Below, one piece after another: positions 16,038 through 23,651 of a stretch of DNA of 64,000 bases. Each line of letters begins with the position of its first letter. Position 1 is the stretch's first letter. The translations under genes were made by a program, and so were the position numbers. A model generated the notes under the pieces. That model did not search any database. It was not told where the DNA came from and worked only from the letters and a program-made list of their open reading frames with translations. Source of the DNA: an uncultured Dysosmobacter sp. (GTDB lineage Bacteria; Bacillota; Clostridia; Oscillospirales; Oscillospiraceae); assembly GCF_947631635.1 (NCBI RefSeq), contig NZ_CANRMB010000008.1:41347-105346 (forward strand), in the 5' to 3' direction.

Positions 16038-16067
16038 TGCGCGGCGGGTACTGCGTCCCGCCGCGTA
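16038..16067. terminator. Bidirectional terminator between the lipoprotein and the Asn/Gln-rich gene
   Basis: GCGGCGGG and CCCGCCGC form a GC-rich stem. On the minus strand it is followed by a run of six T (16032-16037), making a strong terminator for the small minus-strand gene. Confidence 0.85.
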
Positions 16068-16091
16068 TTCGTAAATCCCAGGATCCGCCGC

Positions 16092-16202
16092 TTATTTGCG
16101 GTTTTCCTTCTGGTTGCGCTGCTCGTTCTGCTGCTTGTTCTCGCGCTGGTTCTGATTCTGGTTCTGATTGCGCTCATTCTGGTTGTTCTCACGGTTCTGC
16201 AT
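16092..16202 (-). CDS. Asn/Gln-rich 36-residue microprotein
   Basis: On the minus strand an ATG at 16202 follows AAAGGAGG at ideal spacing and runs 36 codons to a TAA. The product is 12 Asn, 10 Gln, 5 Glu, 5 Arg, 3 Lys and the start Met. It has no aliphatic or aromatic residue beyond Met1. It begins MQNRENNQNERNQ and ends QRNQKENRK. A strong terminator follows at 16038-16067, so it looks like a complete small gene. Extremely hydrophilic, disordered Asn/Gln-rich small proteins occur among spore and stress proteins of Firmicutes, but no family can be assigned. The opposite strand reads as a Leu/Val run, which is only the mirror of Asn/Gln codons. Confidence 0.7.
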   Translation of the reverse strand: MQNRENNQNERNQNQNQNQRENKQQNEQRNQKENRK

Positions 16203-16289
16203 AAAGGTACCTCCTTTCGCTTCACGGATACAGTCCCTATTGTGGCCAGGAGGGCTTTCAAATATACATAAAAAACCTGAAAAATACGG

Positions 16290-16318
16290 TTGACAAACCC
16301 CGGCGGGGCTGGTATACT
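16290..16318 (+). promoter_or_regulatory. Promoter of infC-rpmI-rplT
   Basis: TTGACA (16290-16295), a 17-bp spacer and TATACT (16313-16318) form a near-consensus sigma-A promoter about 165 bp before infC. Confidence 0.85.
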
Positions 16319-16399
16319 AATCAGGCAAAACAAAGAAGGCTGATCGCATCCGCCTCACCTCCAGCCAACGGGCAAAGAGGTCAACAGCGTCGTATCCAG

Positions 16400-16465
16400 A
16401 CTGCCGCAAGGGGCAGTTTGTTGTTGCGCGGATGCCAGTGTATGGTGTCCGCGTTTTGTGATTTT
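16400..16465 (+). promoter_or_regulatory. infC leader with attenuator-like hairpins (L20-leader type)
   Basis: ACTGCC (16400-16405) can pair with GGGCAGT (16411-16417). CGCGGA (16427-16432) pairs with TCCGCG (16448-16453) followed by TTTTGTGATTTT. In Firmicutes this operon is autoregulated by L20 through a leader terminator. I infer the same here but did not match the full consensus. Confidence 0.5.
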
Positions 16466-16486
16466 ATGGATGGAGGTGCTTCGACC

Positions 16487-17005
16487 ATTAGTAAGCAAGT
16501 GCATGAACTGAATGAGGAGATCCGCGACAAGGAGATCCGTTTGATCGGTTCCGGAGGTGAGCAGCTCGGCATCATGGCCCCCGCGGAGGCCCTGAAGATC
16601 GCCGACGAGCAGGGCCTGGACCTGGTCAAGATTTCGCCCCAGGCCGTTCCGCCGGTCTGTAAGCTGATGAATTACGGCAAATTCCGGTTCGAGCAGAGCA
16701 AGAAGGAAAAAGAAGCCAGAAAGAACCAGCACGTGGTCGAGATCAAGGAGATCCGGATGTCCCCGGGCATCGACATCGGAGATTTCAACACGAAACTGAA
16801 AAACGCCCAGAAGTTCATCGCTGACGGAAACCGCGTCAAGGTCTCCGTCCGCTTCCGCGGCCGTGAGATGGCCCATACCGATATCGGCAAGGAGCTGCTG
16901 GGCCGGTTCGCTGAACAGTGTGCCGAAACCGCCAACCTGGACAAAGCCGCCAAGCTGGAGGGCCGGATGATGTCCATCTTCCTGTCCCCCAAATCCGGCA
17001 AGTAA
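16487..17005 (+). CDS. infC: Translation initiation factor IF-3
   Basis: IF-3 binds the 30S subunit and checks start-codon pairing. I place the start at the ATT at 16487, 8 bases after GGAGGTG, giving 172 aa with the usual length and N-terminus ([21 protein letters not shown], Ile read as Met). The rare AUU start is the known feedback device of inf[33 protein letters not shown] is the classic interdomain stretch, followed by [18 protein letters not shown]. It is the first gene of infC-rpmI-rplT. Confidence 0.96.
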   Translation: MSKQVHELNEEIRDKEIRLIGSGGEQLGIMAPAEALKIADEQGLDLVKISPQAVPPVCKLMNYGKFRFEQSKKEKEARKNQHVVEIKEIRMSPGIDIGDFNTKLKNAQKFIADGNRVKVSVRFRGREMAHTDIGKELLGRFAEQCAETANLDKAAKLEGRMMSIFLSPKSGK

Positions 17006-17043
17006 TATCGAAGATTTTCAAATACACGGAAGGAGCTACTACT

Positions 17044-17241
17044 ATGCCTAAGCTGAAAACCCATAGCGGTGCCAAGAAGAGATTCAACCTGACCAAGACC
17101 GGTAAGGTCAAGCGCGCCAAGGCTTTCAAGAGCCACATCCTGACCAAGAAGGATACCAAGCGTACTCGTCGTCTGCGCGCCGGCGGCTATGCGGACGTCA
17201 CCAATGTGGATGCTGTCCGCAAGATGATCCCCTACAAGTAA
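17044..17241 (+). CDS. rpmI: 50S ribosomal protein L35
   Basis: This 65-aa basic protein starts [20 protein letters not shown] and ends [12 protein letters not shown], a standard full-length L35. It is a small structural protein of the 50S subunit. AGGAGC precedes the ATG. It lies between infC and rplT in the conserved operon. Confidence 0.98.
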   Translation: MPKLKTHSGAKKRFNLTKTGKVKRAKAFKSHILTKKDTKRTRRLRAGGYADVTNVDAVRKMIPYK

Positions 17242-17275
17242 GATTACGAGACGTTGAAATAGGAGGTATACACAA

Positions 17276-17626
17276 ATGGCTAGAGTCAAAGGCGCGATGA
17301 TGACGCGCAAGAGAAGAAATAAGACCCTGAAGATGGCGAAGGGCTATTGGGGTTCCAAGTCCAAGCATTTCCGCGTTGCCAACCAGGCGGTGATGAAGTC
17401 CCTGACCTACGCTTACACCGGCCGCCGGCTGAAGAAGCGTGACTTCCGCTCCCTGTGGATCACCCGCATCTCCGCCGCCTGCAAGATGAACGGCATGAAC
17501 TACTCCACCTTCATGCACGGCCTGAAGGCCGCCGGCATTGAGATCAACCGCAAGATGCTGGCCGAGCTGGCTGTCAGCGACGCCGCCGCCTTCACCCAGC
17601 TGACCGAGATCGCCAAGAAGGCCTGA
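17276..17626 (+). CDS. rplT: 50S ribosomal protein L20
   Basis: This 116-aa protein starts [20 protein letters not shown] and continues with [20 protein letters not shown], a full-length L20. L20 is an early 50S assembly protein and the usual autoregulator of this operon. AGGAGG precedes the ATG. A terminator closes the operon. Confidence 0.98.
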   Translation: MARVKGAMMTRKRRNKTLKMAKGYWGSKSKHFRVANQAVMKSLTYAYTGRRLKKRDFRSLWITRISAACKMNGMNYSTFMHGLKAAGIEINRKMLAELAVSDAAAFTQLTEIAKKA

Positions 17627-17640
17627 TCTCCGCATATCAA

Positions 17641-17670
17641 AAGGAACCGCTCCAGGGCGGTTCCTTTTTT
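17641..17670 (+). terminator. Terminator of infC-rpmI-rplT
   Basis: AAGGAACCGC pairs with GCGGTTCCTT, followed by a T run. Confidence 0.92.
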
Positions 17671-17723
17671 GCATATCTGATGGGAGATTTGGGATTTTCC
17701 TTGTGTTTTCCGCAGCGGTTTGG

Positions 17724-17908
17724 TATAATCAAATAACTTGAAAAGTGGTAAACCCACTTTTCAAGTGTCACAGCGCGTACGCGCTGTGACAGGCCGCGAA
17801 AGCGGCCTTGATTTAGATTTCATAGTCATTCACCGTGCGCTTCGCGCACAGCGGGCATTGCCCGCTTGAAAAACAGCTTTGCTATTTTTCAAATGAATTG
17901 ACTATATA
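17724..17908 (+). repeat. Hairpin-chain intergenic repeat, copy 2
   Basis: Clearest copy of the 185-bp element. Left end TATAATCAAATAA; H1 17737-17765 (12-bp AT-rich stem); H2 17766-17791 (26-base perfect palindrome centred on GTAC); H3 17792-17807 (GGCCGC, GAAA loop, GCGGCC). Then an unpaired conserved stretch 17808-17834 with GATTTCATAGTC; H4 17835-17849 (GTGCGC, TTC loop); H5 17850-17866 (AGCGGGC, ATT loop); H6 17866-17892 (TTGAAAAA...TTTTTCAA). Right end GAATTGACTATATA. It fills the gap between the rplT terminator and the M50 protease gene. No coding capacity is evident. Confidence 0.92.
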
Positions 17909-17947
17909 ATGACTGTATATTTTGGGTCATTATGTCTGGAGAGAGCT

Positions 17948-18607
17948 ATGCTGCATTATCTGCAAGAATTATTTCGCGCCCTGAACTTTGCCTCCATGGG
18001 AGAGGCGGCTCTCCGGGTGGCTGCTGTTTTTTTATGCCTGACCGTCCACGAGACCTGCCATGGCCTGGCGGCCTATGTGCTGGGAGACCCCACGGCCAAG
18101 TCGATGCACCGGCTGTCCCTGAATCCGCTGCGGCACATCGACTGGCTGGGCCTTGCGATGATGTTCGCGGTCGGCTTTGGCTGGGCCAAGCCGGTGCCGG
18201 TGGACCCGCGGTACTTCAAAAAGCCCAAGCAGGGGATGGCACTCACGGCTCTGGCGGGTCCGGTCTCCAATTTTCTGCTGACATGCTTGCTGCTGGCTGC
18301 TTATAAGGCGATTTTACTTTATGGACCTGACAGCGCTGCCATGGGGATCTTGTTTTACTTTCTGGTGGTCACGGCCCGCCTCTCTCTGGGCCTGGGGGTG
18401 TTCAATCTGATCCCCATCCCGCCGCTGGACGGCTCCAAGGTGCTGGCGGTGCTGCTGCCGGACCAGACCTACGGCCGCCTGATGCGGTATGAGCGATATG
18501 GAATTTTCGTACTGCTGGCGCTGTCGTTCCTGGGGATCGGGGACGGCTTTATGGGACTCCTGATATCCCGCGCATGGATGGCCGTGCTGAAGCTCTTTGG
18601 TTTTTGA
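17948..18607 (+). CDS. Site-2 protease (M50) family membrane metalloprotease
   Basis: This 219-aa protein has about five to six membrane helices with the zinc motif HETCH (HExxH) near residue 37 and NLIPIPPLDG as the second metal-site motif (NPxPxxDG type, with Ile for the first Pro). This matches the compact YwhC-like M50 proteases. The ATG at 17948 follows GGAGAGAG. It lies directly after the repeat and 10 bp before scpA; M50-scpA-scpB adjacency is common in Clostridia. Substrate unknown. Confidence 0.92.
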   Translation: MLHYLQELFRALNFASMGEAALRVAAVFLCLTVHETCHGLAAYVLGDPTAKSMHRLSLNPLRHIDWLGLAMMFAVGFGWAKPVPVDPRYFKKPKQGMALTALAGPVSNFLLTCLLLAAYKAILLYGPDSAAMGILFYFLVVTARLSLGLGVFNLIPIPPLDGSKVLAVLLPDQTYGRLMRYERYGIFVLLALSFLGIGDGFMGLLISRAWMAVLKLFGF

Positions 18608-18616
18608 GGTGTTCAA

Positions 18617-19399
18617 TTGGAAAATCCTGTCTACAAATTGGAAAAAGTGGTCCGCTCCCGGTCGGAGGAGATGCAGGACTTTGAGGGCCCCCTGGATCTG
18701 ATCCTGTTCCTGCTGGGCAAAAATAAGATGGAGATCCAGGATATCTCCATCTCCCTGATCTGCGACCAGTATATCACCTGGCTGGAACAGCGGCAGAAGA
18801 TGGACCTGGAGGTGGCCAGCGAGTTCGTCACCATGGCGTCCCATCTGGTCTATCTCAAGACCCGGATGCTGCTGTCCATCGAGGATGAAGAGGCCCAGAG
18901 CGAGATGGACGCCCTGATCCAGTCCCTGGAGGAGCGCCGCCGGAACGAGAACTACGCCCGCATCAAGGCGCTGACGGTCAAGCTGGGCCCCATGGGGGAA
19001 TTTGGCCGGAATATCATCACCAGGAACCCGGAGCCCATGGAGCGGGGGAAGATCTACGAGTACAGCCAGGAGAAGGCGGACCTGGTCCTGGCCATGGCGG
19101 AGATCCAAAACCGGGCGGAGCGGACGCTGCCGCCGCCCAGAACGTCCTTTCAGGAGATCGTTCAGCATGAGCCGTACCCGGTGGAGAGCAAGGCCCGGGA
19201 GATCATCCGCCAGCTGAAGGAGCACGGCATCACCCGGTTCCGCCTGCTCTTCCGGGGAAACCGCAGCCGCAGCGAGGTGGTAGCCACCTTTCTGGCGGTG
19301 CTGGAGCTGTGCCGCGCCCACATCCTGCATCTGGCAGGGTCCGAGACGGACTGCACCGTCCGGCAGGAGAGGGAACTGCCGGAGAATTTGACTTTATGA
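18617..19399 (+). CDS. scpA: Segregation and condensation protein A
   Basis: ScpA is the kleisin that bridges SMC heads and partners ScpB in chromosome condensation. The 260-aa protein starts at the TTG at 18617 behind GAGGTG. The kleisin N-terminus DFEGPLDLILFLLGKNKMEIQDISI is clear, as are ITWLEQRQKMDLEVASEFVTMASHLVYLKTRMLL and the C-terminal winged helix (STVVATFLAVLEL-like segment SRSEVVATFLAVLELCR). scpB follows 21 bp downstream. Confidence 0.96.
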   Translation: MENPVYKLEKVVRSRSEEMQDFEGPLDLILFLLGKNKMEIQDISISLICDQYITWLEQRQKMDLEVASEFVTMASHLVYLKTRMLLSIEDEEAQSEMDALIQSLEERRRNENYARIKALTVKLGPMGEFGRNIITRNPEPMERGKIYEYSQEKADLVLAMAEIQNRAERTLPPPRTSFQEIVQHEPYPVESKAREIIRQLKEHGITRFRLLFRGNRSRSEVVATFLAVLELCRAHILHLAGSETDCTVRQERELPENLTL

Positions 19400-19420
19400 T
19401 CGCACAAGGAGAGACCGGCC

Positions 19421-20056
19421 ATGGAGACCATGGAGATGAGAGAAATAGAATCCGCCATTGAGGGCATCTTATTCGCGTCCGGCGAGCCGGTGAATGTGGA
19501 CCGCATCTGTGTGGCCCTGGAGATGGACCGGCCCACTGTGGAGCAGGTGCTCCAAAAGCTGATGGACTACTACGCCTATGAGCGCCGGGGCGTCCGCCTG
19601 CTGCACATCGAGGACAGCTGGCAGCTCTGCTCCGCGCCGGACTACGCCGACGTGATCCGCAAGGCATTTGAGATCCGGAAGCCCGCCAAATTGAGCCAGC
19701 CGGCGTTGGAGGTCCTGACCATCATCGCCTACTACCAGCCCACCACCCGGGCGTTTGTGGACCAGATCCGGGGCGTGGACAGCGCCTACACCATGGGGCT
19801 TTTGCAGGAGCGGAAGCTCATTGAGGAGTGCGGCCGCCTGCAGGTGCCGGGCCGCCCCCACCTGTACCGCACCACCAAGCAGTTCCTGAGGGCCTTCCAC
19901 CTGACCAGCCTGGAGGACCTGCCGGAGATGCCGGACCTGGGCGGCGAGGGCCAGATGCGCCTGAACGAAAACGGGGAGATCATCGACCCTGTGGAGGAGA
20001 CGGAGATCACCGGCGCCGACACGCCGGAGACCGCGGATTTCCCGACAGAGGCATAA
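19421..20056 (+). CDS. scpB: Segregation and condensation protein B
   Basis: This 211-aa partner of ScpA has two winged-helix domains: ESAIEGILFASGEPVNVDRI, then KPAKLSQPALEVLTIIAYYQPTTRAFVDQIRGVDS and RPHLYRTTKQFLRAFHL. It starts METMEMRE at 19421 after AAGGAG. The acidic C-terminal tail (about residues 180-211) is variable in the family. It forms an operon with scpA. Confidence 0.96.
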   Translation: METMEMREIESAIEGILFASGEPVNVDRICVALEMDRPTVEQVLQKLMDYYAYERRGVRLLHIEDSWQLCSAPDYADVIRKAFEIRKPAKLSQPALEVLTIIAYYQPTTRAFVDQIRGVDSAYTMGLLQERKLIEECGRLQVPGRPHLYRTTKQFLRAFHLTSLEDLPEMPDLGGEGQMRLNENGEIIDPVEETEITGADTPETADFPTEA

Positions 20057-20105
20057 CACCGCTTCCGCCGCAGGCGGCAGCGAGGGACATGAAGGGGGGA
20101 CGGCC

Positions 20106-20765
20106 TTGCTCTGGCTTTGGATATTGGGCATTTTAGCGGCGCTGATCCTGCTGCTGTGCCGGACCCGCGTGGGCATCCATGTGGGGCTTCACGGCGGGGA
20201 GACCACGGCGGACGTAAAGCTCGGCCCCTTCCGCATCCGGGTCCTGCCTGCGAAGAAGAAGCCGAAAAAGGCGGAGAAGCCGCCGAAGGAGCCGAAAGAG
20301 GGGAAAGAGGAAAAACCGAAAAAGGCTTTTCCCAAGATCGCATTTGCGGATGTCAAGGACGCCGTCCGCACCCTGGCGCCGCCGCTGAAAAAGGCGCTGG
20401 CCCGGACACGGCGGGGCATCCGCGTCCAGCCGCTGGACCTGCGGATCACGCTGGGCGGCAGCGAGGACCCGGCCGCCGCCGCGGAGCAGTACGGCTATTT
20501 CCACGCCGGGGTATGGACCGTGATGCCGGTGCTGGAACAGCTGCTGGTCATCCCGGACCCGTACATCCATGTGGGGATCGATTTTGACGCCCCAAAGACG
20601 GTGCTGGAGGGAGAAGCCGGGATCTCGATCCGCATTGGGACCCTGCTGGCCGTGGGCTTTGGCGTGGGCATCCCGGCGCTGCGGTGGTTCCTCCGCTTTC
20701 AGAAAAAGCAGAAGCAGCAGCCAAAGGCGGAAACGGCGGAGGCCGCGGAAACCGCGGCCACATGA
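20106..20765 (+). CDS. DUF2953 domain protein
   Basis: This 219-aa protein is read from the TTG at 20106 after AGGGGGG. It has one N-terminal membrane helix (LWLWILGILAALILLLC), a Lys/Pro/Glu-rich linker (about 50-80), then RTRRGIRVQPLDLRITLGGSEDPAAAA, typical of DUF2953. It ends with another hydrophobic segment and a charged tail. DUF2953 genes commonly sit directly before ytfJ/gerW in spore-formers, as here, so a sporulation link is plausible. Molecular function is unknown. Confidence 0.82.
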   Translation: MLWLWILGILAALILLLCRTRVGIHVGLHGGETTADVKLGPFRIRVLPAKKKPKKAEKPPKEPKEGKEEKPKKAFPKIAFADVKDAVRTLAPPLKKALARTRRGIRVQPLDLRITLGGSEDPAAAAEQYGYFHAGVWTVMPVLEQLLVIPDPYIHVGIDFDAPKTVLEGEAGISIRIGTLLAVGFGVGIPALRWFLRFQKKQKQQPKAETAEAAETAAT

Positions 20766-20826
20766 TATCACGAACAGGAAAACGCCGCACTGAAAACAGT
20801 GCATGGCATCAGAAAGGATGAGCAGA

Positions 20827-21225
20827 ATGGATAATACGATGGAAAAGAAAAGCCCCCTGTGCGACCTGATGCGCTCTACCATGGAAAAGATCCACGAGAT
20901 GGTGGACACCAACACCATTGTGGGACAGCCCATCACCACCCCTGACGGCGTGACGCTGATCCCCATCTCCAAGGTCAGCTTCGGCTTTGGCAGCGGCGGC
21001 GGAGACTACGGCAAGGCCCCCAAGGAGAATTTCGGCGGCGGCAGCGGCGCCGGCGTGAAGATCGACCCGGTGGCGTTCCTGGTCATCAAGGACGGCGCCA
21101 CCCGCGTTCTGCCTGTGGCGGTGCCTCCCGTATCCACGCTGGACCGCGTGGTGGAGATGGTTCCCGATATCATGGATAAGGTGGAAAAATATTTCGACAA
21201 GAAGGAAGCAAAAGAAACCGACTGA
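20827..21225 (+). CDS. ytfJ: GerW/YtfJ family sporulation protein
   Basis: This 132-aa protein has the family core MVDTNTIVGQPITTPDGVTLIPISKVSFGFGSGGGD, a Gly-rich patch (FGGGSGAGVKIDPVAFLVI) and a C-terminal amphipathic segment. YtfJ (GerW) is made in the forespore and needed for germination in Bacillus. I chose the ATG at 20827 (MDNTMEKK), preceded by AAAGGATGAG. It follows the DUF2953 gene, the usual order. Confidence 0.93.
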   Translation: MDNTMEKKSPLCDLMRSTMEKIHEMVDTNTIVGQPITTPDGVTLIPISKVSFGFGSGGGDYGKAPKENFGGGSGAGVKIDPVAFLVIKDGATRVLPVAVPPVSTLDRVVEMVPDIMDKVEKYFDKKEAKETD

Positions 21226-21267
21226 TGGGGGTATACTACCATCACTGCAAATGATGAGGTGATGGTT

Positions 21268-22359
21268 TTGCCAAGAAGATTTGGCTGCTTTTTTGCGGCT
21301 TTTCTGGTGCTGTTTCGTATATTTCCTTGTCAGGCCCGCGCTGTGGGCACCTCCGCCACGTCGGCGATCCTGATGGACGTGGACAGCGGACGGGTGCTGT
21401 ATGAGCAGAATGCTGACGCGAAGATGCTGATCGCCAGCACCACCAAAATTCTGACGGCGCTGGTGGCGATCCGGGAGGGAGACCTGAACGCTGTGGTCAC
21501 GGTGAAACGGGAGGCCGCGCTGACGGAGGGCTCCTCCATGTACCTGAAGGAGGGGGAGCAGCTGACGCTGGAGACCCTGCTCTACGGACTGCTGCTCTGC
21601 TCCGGCAATGACGCCGCCGTGGCCATCGCGGACGCGGTGGGCGGCAGTCAGGCGGAGTTCGTGGAGATGATGAACGCCACGGCTCAGGAGCTGGGGATGG
21701 AGCATTCCTCCTTCGCCAATCCCAATGGCCTGGACCACGAGATGCACTATTCCACCGCCCGGGATATGGCCCGTCTTGCCTGCGCGGCCATGGAGAACGA
21801 GACCCTGATGCGGATCGCCTCCACCCGCAGCGTGACCATCGGCGGGCGCACCATGACCAACCACAACAAGCTCCTGACCTACATGGATGGGTGCATCGGC
21901 TTGAAAACGGGCTATACCCGGGCCGCGGGGCGGACGCTGGTCAGCTGCGCGGAACGGAACGGACAGCGGCTGGTGGCGGTGACGCTCCAGGACGGCAACG
22001 ACTGGGCGGATCACCAGGCGCTGTATGACTACGGCTTTTCCAACTATCCCGCCCAGCGGACGGCGGTGATGGGACAGGCGGTCAAACAGGCCAGCGTACA
22101 GGGCGGCCTGCGGGCCACTGTGCCGCTGGTGGCGGCGGAGAGCTTTGCCTGGCCGGTGGCCGCAGGGGAACGCCTGGAGACCCGCGTCGAACTGGACGGT
22201 CCTCTGACGGCCCCGGTGACTGCCGGGACCAAAGTGGGACAGGCCGTGTTTACACTGAACGGTGCCGAGGTGGGCCGGATCGACCTGCTGTGCGGGGAAA
22301 CGGTGCAGCCAAAGCTGGAATCGGCCCTGAAAACACTGAAGCTGGGGCTGCCTGCGTAA
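21268..22359 (+). CDS. D-alanyl-D-alanine carboxypeptidase (DacB/DacF type)
   Basis: This secreted penicillin-binding protein trims the terminal D-Ala of peptidoglycan stem peptides. A signal peptide (PRRFGCFFAAFLVLFRIFPCQARA) precedes the S11 peptidase domain. The three active-site motifs are STTK (about residue 58), SGN (about 112) and KTG (about 214). A C-terminal beta domain (PBP5_C-like) follows. The start is uncertain: GTG 21259, ATG 21262 or TTG 21268. I prefer 21268 because GAGGTG is then 7-8 bases upstream. Its position after ytfJ suggests a role in spore cortex, by analogy with dacF. Confidence 0.9.
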   Translation: MPRRFGCFFAAFLVLFRIFPCQARAVGTSATSAILMDVDSGRVLYEQNADAKMLIASTTKILTALVAIREGDLNAVVTVKREAALTEGSSMYLKEGEQLTLETLLYGLLLCSGNDAAVAIADAVGGSQAEFVEMMNATAQELGMEHSSFANPNGLDHEMHYSTARDMARLACAAMENETLMRIASTRSVTIGGRTMTNHNKLLTYMDGCIGLKTGYTRAAGRTLVSCAERNGQRLVAVTLQDGNDWADHQALYDYGFSNYPAQRTAVMGQAVKQASVQGGLRATVPLVAAESFAWPVAAGERLETRVELDGPLTAPVTAGTKVGQAVFTLNGAEVGRIDLLCGETVQPKLESALKTLKLGLPA

Positions 22360-22370
22360 GGAATAAAACC

Positions 22371-23093
22371 ATGGAAGAAAGATTACAGAAATTGCTCTCC
22401 GCCGCCGGGGTGTGTTCCCGCCGGGCGGCGGAGGGGTACATCACCGCCGGACGGGTGACGGTCAACGGCGCCCCGGCGGAATTGGGACAGCGGGCCGACC
22501 CGGACCGGGACGAGGTCTGTGTGGACGGAAAGCCTCTGGCACCCAGGGCAGAGCCGGTCTGTCTGCTGCTGAATAAGCCCCGGGGCTATGTGACGACCCT
22601 GTCTGACGAGCAGGGCCGCCGGACGGTGGCGGACCTGGTGGCGGACTGCGGCGTGCGGGTCTACCCCGTGGGGCGGCTGGACCTGGACTCCGAGGGCCTG
22701 CTGCTGCTGACCAACGACGGGGCGCTGGCGCAGCATCTGATGCACCCCAGCCATGAGGTGTCCAAGACCTACCACGTCTCCGTCTATGGCCCGGTGGCGG
22801 GAGCGGCGGAGCGGCTCGCAGCCCTGACGGATCTGGAGGGGGAGGCCATCCGCCCCGCCCAGGTGGAGGTCCTGCGCGGGACTAAACAGACGGCGGAGCT
22901 GGCCGTTACCATCCACGAGGGAAAGAACCGGCAGATCCGCCGGATGTGCGCCGCCTGCGGCCTGACGGTGAAGCGCCTGCGCCGGGTGCGGGAGCACAGC
23001 CTGGAGCTGGGGGACCTGCCGCCGGGGAAGTGGCGTTTTTTGACGCCGGAGGAGGTCGCGGCGCTGAGAGACGCATCAGAGAAGCCTTCATGA
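22371..23093 (+). CDS. rluB: Pseudouridine synthase RluB/RsuA family
   Basis: This 240-aa enzyme isomerises a uridine in rRNA. It has an N-terminal S4 RNA-binding domain (MEERLQKLLSAAGVCSRRAAEGYITAGRVTVNG), the catalytic motif VGRLDLDSEGLLLLTNDG with D at the GRLD motif, and KNRQIRRMCAACGLTVKRLRR. The ATG at 22371 lies 12 bp after the carboxypeptidase stop, with AAGGAA upstream. RluB-type 23S specificity is likely but not proven. Confidence 0.92.
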   Translation: MEERLQKLLSAAGVCSRRAAEGYITAGRVTVNGAPAELGQRADPDRDEVCVDGKPLAPRAEPVCLLLNKPRGYVTTLSDEQGRRTVADLVADCGVRVYPVGRLDLDSEGLLLLTNDGALAQHLMHPSHEVSKTYHVSVYGPVAGAAERLAALTDLEGEAIRPAQVEVLRGTKQTAELAVTIHEGKNRQIRRMCAACGLTVKRLRRVREHSLELGDLPPGKWRFLTPEEVAALRDASEKPS

Positions 23094-23651
23094 AAAGACG
23101 GCTTCTGCATCATCATCAGCAGTGCCTGCCGGAGTTTCCGGGAGCCATGGAGCGGGCGCTTTCTGTTTTGAGAATTTTGCCGGTGACGGTTGATTTGGGT
23201 TCCTTTTATACAATGGGATGCCGCAACTGGTTCCGGATATAAACGGCAGAAAGCGGCGGCAAAAAACGTCAAATGAAAAGGACCTGGAAGAAGATCGTGA
23301 TTGCGGAACTGCTCGTGGGCGGGATCTGCGCCCTGCTTCGGCACCTCCGCCGGCTGACTTCGGCGCGGGAGGTCCTGCTCCTGTTCGGAATATTAGCGGC
23401 GGTGACCGCATGTGCCCTGCCGCTGGACCGGCTAAAAGGAAAACTTCTGGAGCGCGGACAGCGCTTCAGCTCTTGGAGCGGCTTTGAAAGGATATCTCTG
23501 GCGGGACGGTATGCCGTTCCGCCTTTTTGCAAGCTAAAGAAAAAAACTTGCAAAAACCATTTGAATCCAGGGGGATTTGTGGTACAATACGGCAGGATAA
23601 ACACACCGGGCGCGGTGGGCCGTTAGGGCCGGACACGCGGAGGAAAGGCAT
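23094..23651 (+). other. Gene-poor stretch with an uncertain small membrane-protein ORF
   Basis: There is no well-supported gene in this 558-bp gap. An open frame 23273-23626 (117 aa, starting MKRTWKKIVIAELLVGG) has two hydrophobic segments in its first 60 codons. It lacks a ribosome site and its second half looks non-coding, so I leave it unassigned. A shorter frame, 23090-23242, overlaps the rluB stop and also lacks support. A promoter lies at 23561-23588. Confidence 0.5.
23561..23588 (+). promoter_or_regulatory. Promoter of the RpiR-family regulator
   Basis: TTGAAT (23561-23566), a 16-bp spacer and TACAAT (23583-23588), about 64 bp before the ATG at 23652. Confidence 0.6.

Noticed and set aside
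16017..16271. Plus-strand ORF with a long Leu/Val/Ile run, possible membrane peptide
   Set aside because: It is the complement of the Asn/Gln-rich gene (AAC and CAG read as GTT and CTG backwards); it has no ribosome site, while the minus-strand gene does.
17701..17729. Promoter formed by TTGTGT and the left end (TATAAT) of repeat copy 2
   Set aside because: A matching -35 is not present at copies 1 and 3, so it is not a general property of the element; it may still act locally.
23090..23242. 50-codon ORF overlapping the rluB stop
   Set aside because: The overlap alone suggested coupling, but the composition and lack of any domain or ribosome site give no support.
23273..23626. 117-codon ORF with a hydrophobic N-terminal half
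   Set aside because: No ribosome site, and the second half runs through the promoter region of the RpiR gene with non-protein-like composition; kept only as an unassigned stretch.
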